The position numbers were made by a program, and so were the translations under genes. The notes beneath the pieces were generated by a model. That model did no database searches. It saw only the letters and a list, made by a program, of their open reading frames with translations, and had not been told where the DNA came from. 64,000 bases of DNA, from NCBI GenBank assembly GCA_947458745.1, contig CANGYQ010000009.1, positions 62,001-126,000 of the forward strand, given 5' to 3'. This DNA is from Bryobacteraceae bacterium. Its GTDB lineage: Bacteria > Acidobacteriota > Terriglobia > Bryobacterales > Bryobacteraceae. Below, one piece after another: positions 9,279 through 18,201 of this stretch (position 1 is its first letter; each line of letters begins with the position of its first letter).

Positions 9279-9306
9279 GGAACTTTCCAGCCCGTGGTAT
9301 CGTTTG
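9279..9306 (+). promoter_or_regulatory. ECF-type promoter of the PspC-domain gene
   Basis: GGAACT, 16 bases, CGTTTG: the layout of promoters read by ECF sigma factors (GGAAC -35 and CGT -10). It lies about 85 bases upstream of the PspC-domain gene and next to the divergent sigma gene. Confidence 0.5.
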
Positions 9307-9391
9307 TGAAATCAGAGGGTTTTCCACTCAGGTCGGACGCTTCGAGAGAAGATTTCCTCCGGCCGAGAAACGCCCTCCGGGAGATGCCATC

Positions 9392-9730
9392 ATGTTTTGC
9401 ACCGCTTGCGGCACACAATTGAAAGATAATGACCGTTTTTGTTCCAGCTGCGGCCAGGCCACCGTGCCCGGTATGGGCCCGGCTTCCACCGGCTGGCAGG
9501 CTCCCCCGCCGCCGTCCGGCGCGGCCAAACGCCTGATGCGGACCATGGGCGACAAGAAGATCGCTGGCGTCTGCGGTGGCGTGGCGCAGTTCTTTGGCGT
9601 CGATTCGACGCTGGTGAGGTTTGTGTGGCTGGTCTCGGTTCTGGCCTGGGGTGTCGGCTCTCTGGCCTACATCGTCGCCTGGATCGTGATGCCGCGCGAC
9701 ATCGACGTGGCCCGCGTGGTTTCCGCTTAG
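9392..9730 (+). CDS. Zinc-ribbon and PspC-domain membrane protein
   Basis: Small protein of 112 residues. The N terminus is a zinc ribbon with cysteines 3, 6, 17 and 20 (CTACG...CSSCG), followed by a proline-rich linker and a PspC domain from about residue 50 (KKIAGVCGGVAQFFGVD) with one hydrophobic segment (FVWLVSVLAWGVGSLAYIV). PspC domains occur in envelope-stress proteins. A GGGAG element lies nine bases before the ATG. It is divergent from the sigma gene and has an ECF-like promoter, suggesting a stress module, which is inference. A hairpin with a T-run follows the stop. Confidence 0.85.
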   Translation: MFCTACGTQLKDNDRFCSSCGQATVPGMGPASTGWQAPPPPSGAAKRLMRTMGDKKIAGVCGGVAQFFGVDSTLVRFVWLVSVLAWGVGSLAYIVAWIVMPRDIDVARVVSA

Positions 9731-9746
9731 TTCCAATCCGAGCCGG

Positions 9747-9773
9747 AGCCCCATGCGCGAGGATGGGGCTTTT
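9747..9773 (+). terminator. Terminator built from the AGCCCCATGCG repeat
   Basis: AGCCCCAT, an eight-base loop, ATGGGGCT, then TTT. It works as an intrinsic terminator for the PspC-domain gene and is one copy of a dispersed hairpin family (others at 21478-21502, 21520-21543 and 44104-44129). Confidence 0.75.
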
Positions 9774-9787
9774 CCGCTTAGGTATAG

Positions 9788-11029
9788 CTATTCGCCACGG
9801 ACGAGGTCTTCGAATTTTTCGCGCTGGCGGACGATGCGCCAGCGGTTGTCTTCCACCAGCACTTCCGCCACGCGGGGCCGGGAGTTGTAGTTGGACGACA
9901 TAACAAAGCCGTAGGCTCCGGCACTCATGACGGCCACCAGTTCGCCCGCTTCCAACTCCGGCACCGTTCGGCCTTTGGCCAGAAAATCTCCGGTCTCGCA
10001 GACGGGGCCAACGATATCAGCGGTCATCAGCGGACGGCTGGACTGCGTGACCGGCAGAATCTCGTGGTGGGCCTGATAGAGCGCGGGGCGCAGCAGATCA
10101 TTCATAGCCGCATCCAGCACCACGAACTCCTTCACCGAGTTCTTCTTGCGGTGGATGACGCGGGAGAGCAGCACACCGCATTCACCAACCAAGCTACGGC
10201 CGGGCTCGATCATGATGGTGAGCCCCAGTTCCGACACCCGCTGCTTCATTTCCTCGATGAAGGCCGCAATCAAGGGGGTGCTTTGGCCGGGCTGATAGGC
10301 GATCCCGAGGCCGCCGCCCAGGTCCAGGTTACGGATGGGCAAGCCGCGCTTTTGCAACCGGCCAGCCAGAGCCACCATGCGATCCACGGCTTCCATCAAA
10401 GGCGCCGCGTCCAGCAGTTGGGAACCGATATGGCAACTGACACTTTCCGGAGCCAGTCCCGGCAGAGACTGCGCGTATTCGTAAACTCGTTCGGCGTCGG
10501 CGATATCGACGCCAAACTTGTTGTCACGCAGGCCGGTGGAGATGTAGGGGTGTGTGGCGGCATCGACATCGGGATTGACGCGCAAGGCGACGCGCGCCCG
10601 CAGCCCCCGCTTGAGCGCCAGTTCGTTGATGAGCGCAAGCTCCGGCTCTGATTCGCAATTGAAGCTGTGGATGCGGCAGTTGAGCGCGTACTCGATTTCA
10701 TCCGACGTCTTGCCGACACCGGAGAAGACGATCTTCGACGGGGTTCCGCCGGCTTGGAGGACACGGAACAGCTCGCCTCCGGAGACGATGTCGAAGCCCG
10801 CACCGGCATGTGCCAACAAGCGCAGCAGTGATAGGTTGGAGTTGGCCTTGACGGCGTAGCAGACCAGATGTGGCGTGCGGCCGAAGGCTTCGTCATAAGC
10901 CTGATAGCGATTCAGGATGCCGCGGGCGGAGTAGACATAGCAGGGCGTCCCGCAGGCGGCGGCGATTTCATCCAGCGCCACCTGGTCACAAAAGAGTCTT
11001 CCATCCGAGTATGAAAAAGGTTGCTTCAC
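9788..11029 (-). CDS. lysA: Diaminopimelate decarboxylase
   Basis: PLP enzyme of 413 residues catalysing the last step of lysine synthesis, meso-diaminopimelate to L-lysine and CO2, in the cytosol. The PLP lysine is K61 in CYAVKANSN; the glycine loop DLGGGLGI, EPGRSLV and the CETGD motif with the catalytic cysteine near residue 344 are all present. Length is normal. It is the third gene of a minus-strand operon after deoC and a GAF-PP2C phosphatase, 21 bases behind the latter, and converges on the PspC-domain gene with the hairpin at 9747 between them. Confidence 0.97.
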   Translation of the reverse strand: MKQPFSYSDGRLFCDQVALDEIAAACGTPCYVYSARGILNRYQAYDEAFGRTPHLVCYAVKANSNLSLLRLLAHAGAGFDIVSGGELFRVLQAGGTPSKIVFSGVGKTSDEIEYALNCRIHSFNCESEPELALINELALKRGLRARVALRVNPDVDAATHPYISTGLRDNKFGVDIADAERVYEYAQSLPGLAPESVSCHIGSQLLDAAPLMEAVDRMVALAGRLQKRGLPIRNLDLGGGLGIAYQPGQSTPLIAAFIEEMKQRVSELGLTIMIEPGRSLVGECGVLLSRVIHRKKNSVKEFVVLDAAMNDLLRPALYQAHHEILPVTQSSRPLMTADIVGPVCETGDFLAKGRTVPELEAGELVAVMSAGAYGFVMSSNYNSRPRVAEVLVEDNRWRIVRQREKFEDLVRGE

Positions 11030-11050
11030 GTCAAATGCGCCTTGGGGTTG

Positions 11051-12862
11051 CTAATTCACTTTCATCACAATCAACGTCTGGTCGTCAGCCAAGCCGACGG
11101 GGCCGCGGTAGTCATCGAGTGCGGCAAAAAGAGCGTCGGCGATCACCCGCGCCGGGTGCTGGGACTGGGCCAGCAGCAGCCGGTTGAGCTCTGCGTCGCC
11201 GAACGGCTGGCCTTCCGGGTTGGTCTGGTCCTGGAAGCCGTCAGAGTAAAGCACGACGACATCGTGAGGCTCCAGGGTGATCTTGATCTCATCGTAGTCC
11301 CGTTCATCCAGCAGGCCCAACGGGACGCCTTCCACTTGGGGCTGGATCAACTGCTGGCCGCGGACGATCAGCGGCGGAACGGCGCCGGCATTGGCGATGG
11401 TCATCTCGCGCTTGCTCTGGTCCCAGAGGATACTCAGCAGGGTGACGTATTGGGCGTGAACGCGCCGTTCCACCAGCACCTCATTGAGCACCCGTAGTAG
11501 GGCCGCCGGACCACGGCGCCGGGGGCCCATGGAACGAAGCATGCCGCTGACCAGCGCGCCATAGATGGCGGCGGCCGCGCCCTTGCCGCTGGAGTCGCCG
11601 AACGCGATCAGAGCATAGTCGTAGCCGTGCTCAAAGAAGTCGTAGATGTCACCCGACACTTCCCGGGCGGGGCGGGCACCGATCGCGATCTCGAGGCCCT
11701 GGATCTGCGGAGCTTCGCGCGGCATCAGGACATGCTGCAAGCGCCGGGCTGCGGCCAGATCCCCTTCCATCTCCCGCTTGCGCGTTTCGACTTCTTCATA
11801 GAGCCGGGCGTTTTCGATGGCCGTGGCCACCTGCGGAGCCAGCAGCATCAACGTCCGGACGTGATCTTCAGTGAAGAAGCCCATCCGTTCGCTCTCGACA
11901 TCAATGACGCCGATCACGCGATCTTTCACGATTAACGGCACGGCCACCTCGCTCAAGATGTCCGGATGCGCTGGGATGTAGCGCGGGTCGGCCGTGGTGT
12001 CACGCACGAGTACGGGCTCCCGGTGGGAGGCGGCATGGCCGGTGAGGCCATGGCTGAGGGGGATGTTGTCCACTTCCACGCGTTCGTCATAGCGCTGGCT
12101 GAAGCGGTGGCGCAGATGGTCACCCTCAATCAGGAGAATGCTGAAGGCATCGAAATCAAACAATGAACGGACGGCACGGGCAATGCGATCGAGCAATTCA
12201 TCGAGGTCGAGAATCGAGCTGAACTCGCGCGCCATTTCCGACAGAGCGCGCAGGGTGCGATGGTTGCGTTCTAGGCGCCGGTGCAGCCGGGCGTTATCGA
12301 TGACACTCCCAATGCGCAGGGCGATCAGGGTGAGCAGCGCCTCATCCTCGCGCGTGAAGGCGGCCAGCGCGGTGGCCTGGATGTCGATGACGCCGATCAG
12401 GCGGCCACGCACCAGGATGGGCACCGCAAGTTCGCTCCGGACGGCGTCCAGGGCGCTCAAGTAACGGGGATCGGTGCGGACATCGTCCAGGCGCACGGCC
12501 TTGCGGGTCATCGCCGCTTGGCCGACCAAGCCTTCACCCAGGCGGACCTCGAGGTGGCGCACCAGTTCTTCGCGGTGGCCCATGGCGTGGCGAATGCGGA
12601 GGCTCTTGCGGCGCTCACTATAGAGCAGGATCGCCAGCAGTTCCGAGGGGATGGCGCGCACTACCAGCTTGCCGACGCTTTCCAGCAGCTGGTCCAGATT
12701 GAGCGTCTCGGAAGCGAGACCGACCACTTCCAGCAGGAAGTCCAGCAGCTCTTCGCGCTGCTGAAAACGGGCCGTTGGCGGCTGGGTAGCCACCGGCTGG
12801 ACCGGCTGTTCCGGGGCTGGTGATGGGACACCCATTCCGGGTGGCTGGCGACGGCGCCTCAT
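11051..12862 (-). CDS. GAF-GAF-PP2C (SpoIIE/RsbU-like) serine phosphatase
   Basis: Soluble signalling phosphatase of 603 residues. A proline-rich N terminus is followed by two GAF domains (about residues 45-195 and 210-365; the second ends [20 protein letters not shown]), a short helical linker ([20 protein letters not shown]) and a SpoIIE-type PP2C domain. The metal-binding acidic motifs are there: [21 protein letters not shown] and LADDQT. Such proteins dephosphorylate anti-sigma antagonists of the STAS type; an STAS protein is encoded at 54581-54922, but a link is speculative. The ATG overlaps the deoC stop by four bases. No partner kinase is next to it. Confidence 0.93.
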   Translation of the reverse strand: MRRRRQPPGMGVPSPAPEQPVQPVATQPPTARFQQREELLDFLLEVVGLASETLNLDQLLESVGKLVVRAIPSELLAILLYSERRKSLRIRHAMGHREELVRHLEVRLGEGLVGQAAMTRKAVRLDDVRTDPRYLSALDAVRSELAVPILVRGRLIGVIDIQATALAAFTREDEALLTLIALRIGSVIDNARLHRRLERNHRTLRALSEMAREFSSILDLDELLDRIARAVRSLFDFDAFSILLIEGDHLRHRFSQRYDERVEVDNIPLSHGLTGHAASHREPVLVRDTTADPRYIPAHPDILSEVAVPLIVKDRVIGVIDVESERMGFFTEDHVRTLMLLAPQVATAIENARLYEEVETRKREMEGDLAAARRLQHVLMPREAPQIQGLEIAIGARPAREVSGDIYDFFEHGYDYALIAFGDSSGKGAAAAIYGALVSGMLRSMGPRRRGPAALLRVLNEVLVERRVHAQYVTLLSILWDQSKREMTIANAGAVPPLIVRGQQLIQPQVEGVPLGLLDERDYDEIKITLEPHDVVVLYSDGFQDQTNPEGQPFGDAELNRLLLAQSQHPARVIADALFAALDDYRGPVGLADDQTLIVMKVN

Positions 12863-13518
12863 GAGCTGGCGGCCAGCTCCCGCATGATGTCTACTCCGGA
12901 AGACGCACCGATGCGGTTGGCACCAGCTTCCACCATCCGCCGCAGATCGGCCAGCGTCCGGATGCCGCCGGAAGCCTTGACGCCAACCTTGGGCCCAACC
13001 ACGGCTCGCATTAAGGCCACATCTTCCACGGTGGCCCCGTGAGCCGCAAAGCCCGTGGAAGTCTTCACAAAATCCGCGCCCGCGCGAACGGAAAGTTCAC
13101 AGGCCACCCGCTTCTGATCGTCCGTGAGGAGAGCCGTCTCGATGATCACTTTCAGCAGCGCTGACGAGCGGTGGCAGGTGTGGGCCAACTGGCCGATCTC
13201 TTCGAGCACAGTCGCCGTGTCGCCCGCGCGCAGAGCGCCAACATTGATCACCATGTCGATCTCGACCGCCCCGTGCCGGAGCGCTTCATCGGCTTCGGCG
13301 TTCTTGATAAACGCCGTCGATGCCCCCAGCGGGAAACCCGCCACGGTGCACACTTTGACGGCTGATCCGGACAGCTCATTGGCGGCCAAGCCCACCCAGT
13401 AGGGATTAAGGCAAACGCTGAAAAACCCATGTTCACGGGCTTCCGCGCACAATCGCCGCACATCGTCGCGCGTTGCGCCGGGCTTCAGGATAGTGTGGTC
13501 AATTAAGGATTGGATCAT
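12859..13518 (-). CDS. deoC: Deoxyribose-phosphate aldolase
   Basis: Class I aldolase of 219 residues cleaving 2-deoxyribose 5-phosphate to glyceraldehyde 3-phosphate and acetaldehyde in deoxynucleoside catabolism. The Schiff-base lysine is K152 in FVKTSTGF; D88 in [10 protein letters not shown] and K181 in VKASGGIRT complete the active site. Length is usual for the short bacterial form. First gene of the operon deoC - GAF-PP2C phosphatase - lysA, an unusual combination without an obvious metabolic link. An extended -10 (TGCTAATTT, minus strand, 13546-13554) lies 27 bases upstream of the ATG. Confidence 0.97.
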   Translation of the reverse strand: MIQSLIDHTILKPGATRDDVRRLCAEAREHGFFSVCLNPYWVGLAANELSGSAVKVCTVAGFPLGASTAFIKNAEADEALRHGAVEIDMVINVGALRAGDTATVLEEIGQLAHTCHRSSALLKVIIETALLTDDQKRVACELSVRAGADFVKTSTGFAAHGATVEDVALMRAVVGPKVGVKASGGIRTLADLRRMVEAGANRIGASSGVDIMRELAASS

Positions 13519-13545
13519 GAACCGAATTGCCAGCCAGGAGATACT

Positions 13546-13554
13546 AAATTAGCA
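13546..13554 (-). promoter_or_regulatory. Extended -10 promoter of the deoC operon
   Basis: TGCTAATTT on the minus strand, 27 bases before the deoC start. Same extended form as elements upstream of six other genes in the window. Confidence 0.4.
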
Positions 13555-13598
13555 TGGCGCGCAATCCGAATCCGGTTGTCATGCGTACCAAAGGATTG

Positions 13599-15122
13599 AT
13601 GAAACCGCTGCGGTCTTCGCTATTTCTTCTCACTGCCCTGGCCGTGACCATTGGGGCGCACCCGATGGGGAATTTCAGTGTGAGCCACTATGCGCGCCTA
13701 CGGCCCGCGCCGGGCGTCTTACGGGTGACGTACGCGATTGATCTGGCCGAGATCCCCACGTTTGAGCTATCGAGCTCCAGTGAGCCGGACGCACTGAAAA
13801 AGCTGGCTCCGGCGAAGATGGCGGAATGGGTGCGGGCGCTGCAGTTCACCTTGGACGGCCAGCGCTTGACCGCCGAGGTGGGGCGCACAAGCGTCCTGGT
13901 GGCCGAGGGAGCCGGGGCGATGCCGGTGATGCGGGTGACGGCGGAAGTGCGCGTGGCGGTGCCGGGCGGCGGCGTGGTGAGCTACGAGGACCCCAACTTT
14001 GCCGGGCGGACCGGGTGGAAGGAAGTGGTGACGGGCGATGCTCCGGATCGGAGCCGGGCCTTGGGCGAATATCCGCCAGAGACCAGCGGGCCCCCGCCAC
14101 AGCAGTTGCGGGCGCAGGTGACGGTTCCGCCAGGGGCACTGCTTTCGAGCAACACGGCCCAACCGCTGCCGAGTGGCCAGCGGCCCACGGACCTAGGGCA
14201 ACGCCAGCAACCGGAAACGGCCAAGCCAGCGGCACCAGAAGCTGCGCCGCCCGTCCGCTCCGCCGTGGCATCCACGGTGGCCGGCGGCCCCCAGGGCGCC
14301 AGCGCGGGCACGATGGTGAGGGGGGACTATCTGTCGACGCTGCTCAGCCGCAAGGAACTGCCGTTTGAGCTGGCCTTGCTGGGTCTGGGGGCCGCGTTTG
14401 TGGCCGGGGCGCTGCATGCGATGTCGCCAGGGCATGGCAAGACGATTGTGGCGGCCTATCTGGTGGGTGCTCGTGGAACGCTGAAGCATGCGGTTTTTCT
14501 GGGGGCGATGGTGACCTTCACCCATACGATCAGCGTGTTTGCGCTGGGGTTGGTGACGCTGTTTCTATCGCAGTACATTCTGCCGGAGCGGATCGTGCCC
14601 TGGATGGGGGCGATCTCCGGCCTCGCCATCGTGATGGTGGGCATGAACCTGTTCCAGAAGCGGTTGGCCAAGCTGACCGGCGGCGGCGGCGATTCTCACG
14701 GACATGACCACCGCCACGATGACGGGCAAGACCACGGCCACACCCATGACCACGGCAGCGGCGCCCATCATCATCACGACCTGCCGGAAAAGATCACGCT
14801 GGGCAGCTTGACGGCACTGGGTGTCTCCGGCGGCCTCGTTCCCTGCCCGACGGCGCTGGTGCTTTTGCTAAGCGCGATCGCCATGGGCCGGGCAGCTTAC
14901 GGACTGACGCTGCTGGTCTCTTTCAGCTTGGGATTGGCTTTGGTGCTGATGGCCATTGGCGGGGCAGTCCTTTATGCCAAGTCCCTGCTGCCGGCCATGC
15001 CCTCGATCACCAGCAGCCGGGCCTTCCAAGTGGTGCCGGTGCTTTCGGCGGCAGTCATTGTGGGCGTTGGGGTGCTGATGACGGGAGCGGCTCTGGGTGT
15101 GTTCAAGGTGCCGGCGTACTAG
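13599..15122 (+). CDS. NicO-family nickel/cobalt exporter with N-terminal periplasmic domain
   Basis: Membrane protein of about 507 residues. A signal-like hydrophobic segment (SSLFLLTALAVTIGA) and a roughly 190-residue extracytoplasmic beta-rich part with a proline/alanine-rich linker precede six or seven helices of the NicO/RcnA type (ALHAMSPGHGKTIVAAYLVG and SGGLVPCPTALVLLLSAIAM). Between them is a histidine-rich cytosolic loop (HGHDHRHDD...HHHHD) that should bind metal. It probably exports Ni2+ or Co2+. Three in-frame ATGs compete: 13554, 13581 and 13599. I prefer 13599, with AAAGG five bases upstream and the signal segment right after it. Divergent from deoC. No metal-responsive regulator is adjacent. 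Confidence 0.82.
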   Translation: MKPLRSSLFLLTALAVTIGAHPMGNFSVSHYARLRPAPGVLRVTYAIDLAEIPTFELSSSSEPDALKKLAPAKMAEWVRALQFTLDGQRLTAEVGRTSVLVAEGAGAMPVMRVTAEVRVAVPGGGVVSYEDPNFAGRTGWKEVVTGDAPDRSRALGEYPPETSGPPPQQLRAQVTVPPGALLSSNTAQPLPSGQRPTDLGQRQQPETAKPAAPEAAPPVRSAVASTVAGGPQGASAGTMVRGDYLSTLLSRKELPFELALLGLGAAFVAGALHAMSPGHGKTIVAAYLVGARGTLKHAVFLGAMVTFTHTISVFALGLVTLFLSQYILPERIVPWMGAISGLAIVMVGMNLFQKRLAKLTGGGGDSHGHDHRHDDGQDHGHTHDHGSGAHHHHDLPEKITLGSLTALGVSGGLVPCPTALVLLLSAIAMGRAAYGLTLLVSFSLGLALVLMAIGGAVLYAKSLLPAMPSITSSRAFQVVPVLSAAVIVGVGVLMTGAALGVFKVPAY

Positions 15123-15231
15123 CGCCAGCTTACAATCGCTCGTCCACGAACGAGTCGCAAGTTCCCGGCGGAATTGCTTGCCCGAGAACTCGCAACTGCC
15201 TGAAACCACCAGGGCCGCCACACGCCGAGGC

Positions 15232-15257
15232 CGCCACAGGGTTAAGCGACTGTGGCG
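15232..15257. terminator. Hairpin between convergent genes
   Basis: CGCCACAG/CTGTGGCG, an eight-base perfect stem with a ten-base loop, in the 145-base spacer between the metal exporter and etfA. No T-run on either side. Bidirectional terminator is possible but unproven. Confidence 0.35.
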
Positions 15258-15267
15258 CCGGTAGGCT

Positions 15268-16233
15268 CTAGCCGCGGGCTTTTTTCACTTCTTCGATCAG
15301 CGCCGGTACCACTTCAAACAGATCGCCACAGATGCCGTAATCCGCCACTTCGAAGATCGGCGCATTCGGGTCCTTGTTGATGGCGACGATGGTCTTGGCA
15401 CCCTTCATGCCCACCAGGTGCTGGATGGCGCCCGAGATGCCGATGGCCATGTAGACCTTGGGCGAAACCGTCTGCCCGGAGCTGCCCACCTGACGCTCCA
15501 TCGGCAGCCAGCCGTTGTCGCAGATGGGGCGGGAGGCGGCCAGTTCGGCCCCCATCGCTGCCGCCAGCTCCTCCACCAGGTGAATGTTGTCCTTCTCCTT
15601 GATGCCGCGGCCCACCGAAACGATGATGTCGGCGGCGGTCAGGTCCACGGCGCGCGTCGATTCGCGGAACGGAGCCTCGGGCTTCTGGCGGATCGCGCTC
15701 GCGTCCAGCGCCGGTGTCACCACCTGCACCTCAGCCGGAGCGGCCACCATCTGATCAGCGCGGTATGAACCGGCCTGCACCGAGATAAACGTCACGCCGC
15801 CCTGGCCGCTGACATCGGCATTCAGCTTGCCTTGGAACAACTGGCGCACAAACGACACCGTGCCCGGGGCCGCCTTCACCTGCGTCACGTCTGAGATCAG
15901 CACTCGGCCAAACCGCGTGGCCAGCTTCGGCGCGAAGTCGCGCACCTGATAGGTGTGCGGAAAAATCACCAGCGCCGGCTGCTCCGCCTTGATCAACTCC
16001 GCCAGCGCGGCGGTGTAACCATCAGCAGTGTAGTGTTCCAGCAGCGCATGCTCAATGGCAAACACCTTGCCCGGCACTTCCGCCGCCATCCCCGCCACGC
16101 CCTGGCCGATCACCACGGAGGCCATCGACATCCCGGCCTGTTGGGCAATCTGCTGTCCGGCCGCCACGGCTTCCCAGGACATCTTGTGCCACTTGCCGGC
16201 ACCTTGTTCCAATACCACCAATACGAGACTCAT
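15268..16233 (-). CDS. etfA: Electron transfer flavoprotein, alpha subunit
   Basis: FAD-carrying subunit of ETF, 321 residues, passing electrons from flavin dehydrogenases to ETF:quinone oxidoreductase. The C-terminal FAD domain is typical: [49 protein letters not shown] and [17 protein letters not shown]. It follows etfB after four bases. ETF serves acyl-CoA, sarcosine, dimethylglycine and related dehydrogenases; the divergent FAD oxidoreductase at 17011 is a plausible donor. Confidence 0.97.
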   Translation of the reverse strand: MSLVLVVLEQGAGKWHKMSWEAVAAGQQIAQQAGMSMASVVIGQGVAGMAAEVPGKVFAIEHALLEHYTADGYTAALAELIKAEQPALVIFPHTYQVRDFAPKLATRFGRVLISDVTQVKAAPGTVSFVRQLFQGKLNADVSGQGGVTFISVQAGSYRADQMVAAPAEVQVVTPALDASAIRQKPEAPFRESTRAVDLTAADIIVSVGRGIKEKDNIHLVEELAAAMGAELAASRPICDNGWLPMERQVGSSGQTVSPKVYMAIGISGAIQHLVGMKGAKTIVAINKDPNAPIFEVADYGICGDLFEVVPALIEEVKKARG

Positions 16234-16237
16234 GGCT

Positions 16238-17008
16238 CTAGAGCACCCTCACTTCAAACTTCAGCTTCTCGACCAACTGCGCCGCGGTGGACTTGGCGTC
16301 GCCTTCAAAGATTGTTGAGACCTTGGTGCGCAGCGGCACGTAGACGCGGTCCAGCGTCGAAACGGCCGTACCTGCACCACCGGCATCGGCGGCACTCAGT
16401 ACCTTGATCTCCTTGGTCTTGGCCTTCTTGATACCCATCAGCGTGGCGTACCGTAGCTTGTTGATGCCGCTCTGGATGGTCAGCACCGCCGGCAGGGGCA
16501 TGGTGACGAATTGGAACCAGCCGTCTTCCAGCTCGCGCTTCACACGCAGCGTGCCGCCTTCAATTGAAACCTGCATGATGATGGTGGCGTGCGGCACACC
16601 CAGCAGCTCCGCCAGCACGACGCCCGCCTGGCCGTAGCCCAGGTCGTCAGACTGCAAGCCGGTCAGCACCAGATCCGGAGCCTCGCTCTTGATCGCCCCG
16701 GCCAGCAGCTTCGCCACGGCCAGCGTGTCCAAGCCGTTGATGCTTTCTTCCGAGATGTGGATGGCGCGGTCCGCGCCCTTGGCCAAGGCTTCCCGGATAG
16801 TGGAGGCCGCGCGGGCGGGCCCCAGACACAGAGCAACCACTTCGCCCCCGTGCTTCTCCTTCAGTTGCAAAGCCTCTTCCAGCGCGTAGGCGTCCGGTTC
16901 ATTAATCTCAAAGGTGAGATCGTCTTCTTCGATCCACTGGGCGCCCGATTGAATCTTCAATTGGGAGTCTCGCGCCGGGACCTGTTTGATAGCGACAATA
17001 ATCTTCAT
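16238..17008 (-). CDS. etfB: Electron transfer flavoprotein, beta subunit
   Basis: Beta subunit of ETF, 256 residues, binding AMP and forming the dimer with EtfA. The start MKIIVAIKQVPARDSQLKI, the INEPDAYALEEALQLKEKHG segment, the conserved LTGLQSDDLGYGQAGVVLAE motif and IKKAKTKEI near the C terminus are diagnostic. The gene precedes etfA by four bases. Its ATG lies two bases from the first possible start of the divergent FAD oxidoreductase, so its promoter must overlap that gene's 5' end. Confidence 0.97.
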   Translation of the reverse strand: MKIIVAIKQVPARDSQLKIQSGAQWIEEDDLTFEINEPDAYALEEALQLKEKHGGEVVALCLGPARAASTIREALAKGADRAIHISEESINGLDTLAVAKLLAGAIKSEAPDLVLTGLQSDDLGYGQAGVVLAELLGVPHATIIMQVSIEGGTLRVKRELEDGWFQFVTMPLPAVLTIQSGINKLRYATLMGIKKAKTKEIKVLSAADAGGAGTAVSTLDRVYVPLRTKVSTIFEGDAKSTAAQLVEKLKFEVRVL

Positions 17009-17010
17009 AC

Positions 17011-18183
17011 GTGGAAAAGCAAGCGGTGAACTACCAGGATAACGCCACTGCCGAGGTAATCATCATCGGCGCCGGAATTGCGGGCGCTTCGATCGCCTGG
17101 CACTTGACTGAAGCAGGCTGCGCAGACGTGCTGCTGCTGGAACGGGAGTCTAGCCAAGGCAAAGGCTCCACCGGCAAAAGCATGGGTGGCGTGCGCGCCC
17201 AGTTTGCGACCGAAGTGAACATCCGGATGTCGCTTTACGCCATCCCCTTCTTTGCGCAGTTTGAGGAGCGGCTAGGGCAGTATTCGGGCTACAAGCCGCA
17301 TGGCTACCTGTTCTGCGCCACCCAGCAGCGCCATCTCGACTATCTGCGCACCAATCTGGCCCGGCAACGCGCGCTCGGTCTTCAAGGTGCGGAAGAAGTG
17401 ACCGCTGCCGACATCAGCCGCATGGTGCCGCCCTGGCGCGTCGATGATGTGTTGGGCGGCACCTACTGCCCCACCGACGGCTTTGTGGACCCGCACGCTG
17501 TGATGTGCGGATTCACCGAAGCCGCGCTGGCCCGTGGAGCTCGGATTGTCCGCCAGTGTGAGGTGACGGCGATCGAGAAAGGCCGCGTCTCGACCACACA
17601 AGGAACTTTTTCGGCGCCGCACATCGTCATCGCCAGCGGAGCCTGGTCGGCCGGGGTCGCAGCATTAGCCGGTGCGCAACTACCCGTCACCCCGCTGCGC
17701 CGCATGCTGGTCCCCACGGAACCTTGCGACGCCATCCCGGAACGCTGCCCGATGACCATCGACATGTCGACCGGCTTCCACTTCCGCCCCGAAGGCCGCG
17801 GGCTCTTAATGGCCTGGAACGACCCGGACGAGACGCCGGGCTTCAAAACCGCCTTCGACCCCGCCTTCATCGAAAAAATCCTGATCCGGGCAGTGGATCG
17901 CGTTCCGGTGTTTGAAACGCTGGAAGTAAACTCCAAGCGCGCCTGGGCGGGCCTTTACGAGGTTTCGCCCGACCATCACGCCATCCTGGGTGCCTCAGCG
18001 GAGCATGACTGGCTGCATTACGCCACCGGCTTTAGCGGCCACGGGGTGATGCACTCCCCCGCCACCGGCAAAGTCCTGGCTGATCTGATCACGCGCGGCA
18101 CCACTGATCTGATCGATGCCGAGGTGCTCAATGTTCGCCGGTTCGCGGAGGGCCGGGCGATTCACGAGACGGCGGTGCTCTAA
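17011..18183 (+). CDS. FAD-dependent amine/amino-acid dehydrogenase (DAO family)
   Basis: DAO-family flavoprotein of 390 residues, in the group of sarcosine oxidase beta and dimethylglycine or proline dehydrogenases. The dinucleotide-binding GxGxxG is in VIIIGAGIAGASIAWHL near residues 13-29; the C terminus carries the second FAD contact (HYATGFSGHGVMHSPATGK). Next to etfBA the likely role is oxidation of a secondary amine or amino acid with ETF as acceptor, rather than an oxidase; this is inference. The start is GTG at 17011 or GTG at 17026 (MNYQDN); neither leaves room for a separate promoter from etfB. Confidence 0.85.
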   Translation: MEKQAVNYQDNATAEVIIIGAGIAGASIAWHLTEAGCADVLLLERESSQGKGSTGKSMGGVRAQFATEVNIRMSLYAIPFFAQFEERLGQYSGYKPHGYLFCATQQRHLDYLRTNLARQRALGLQGAEEVTAADISRMVPPWRVDDVLGGTYCPTDGFVDPHAVMCGFTEAALARGARIVRQCEVTAIEKGRVSTTQGTFSAPHIVIASGAWSAGVAALAGAQLPVTPLRRMLVPTEPCDAIPERCPMTIDMSTGFHFRPEGRGLLMAWNDPDETPGFKTAFDPAFIEKILIRAVDRVPVFETLEVNSKRAWAGLYEVSPDHHAILGASAEHDWLHYATGFSGHGVMHSPATGKVLADLITRGTTDLIDAEVLNVRRFAEGRAIHETAVL

Positions 18184-18201
18184 CGCGAACGCCGCTGTTC
18201 G

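Noticed and set aside
13128..13464. Overlapping open frames opposite deoC
   Set aside because: Short shadows; deoC has all catalytic residues.
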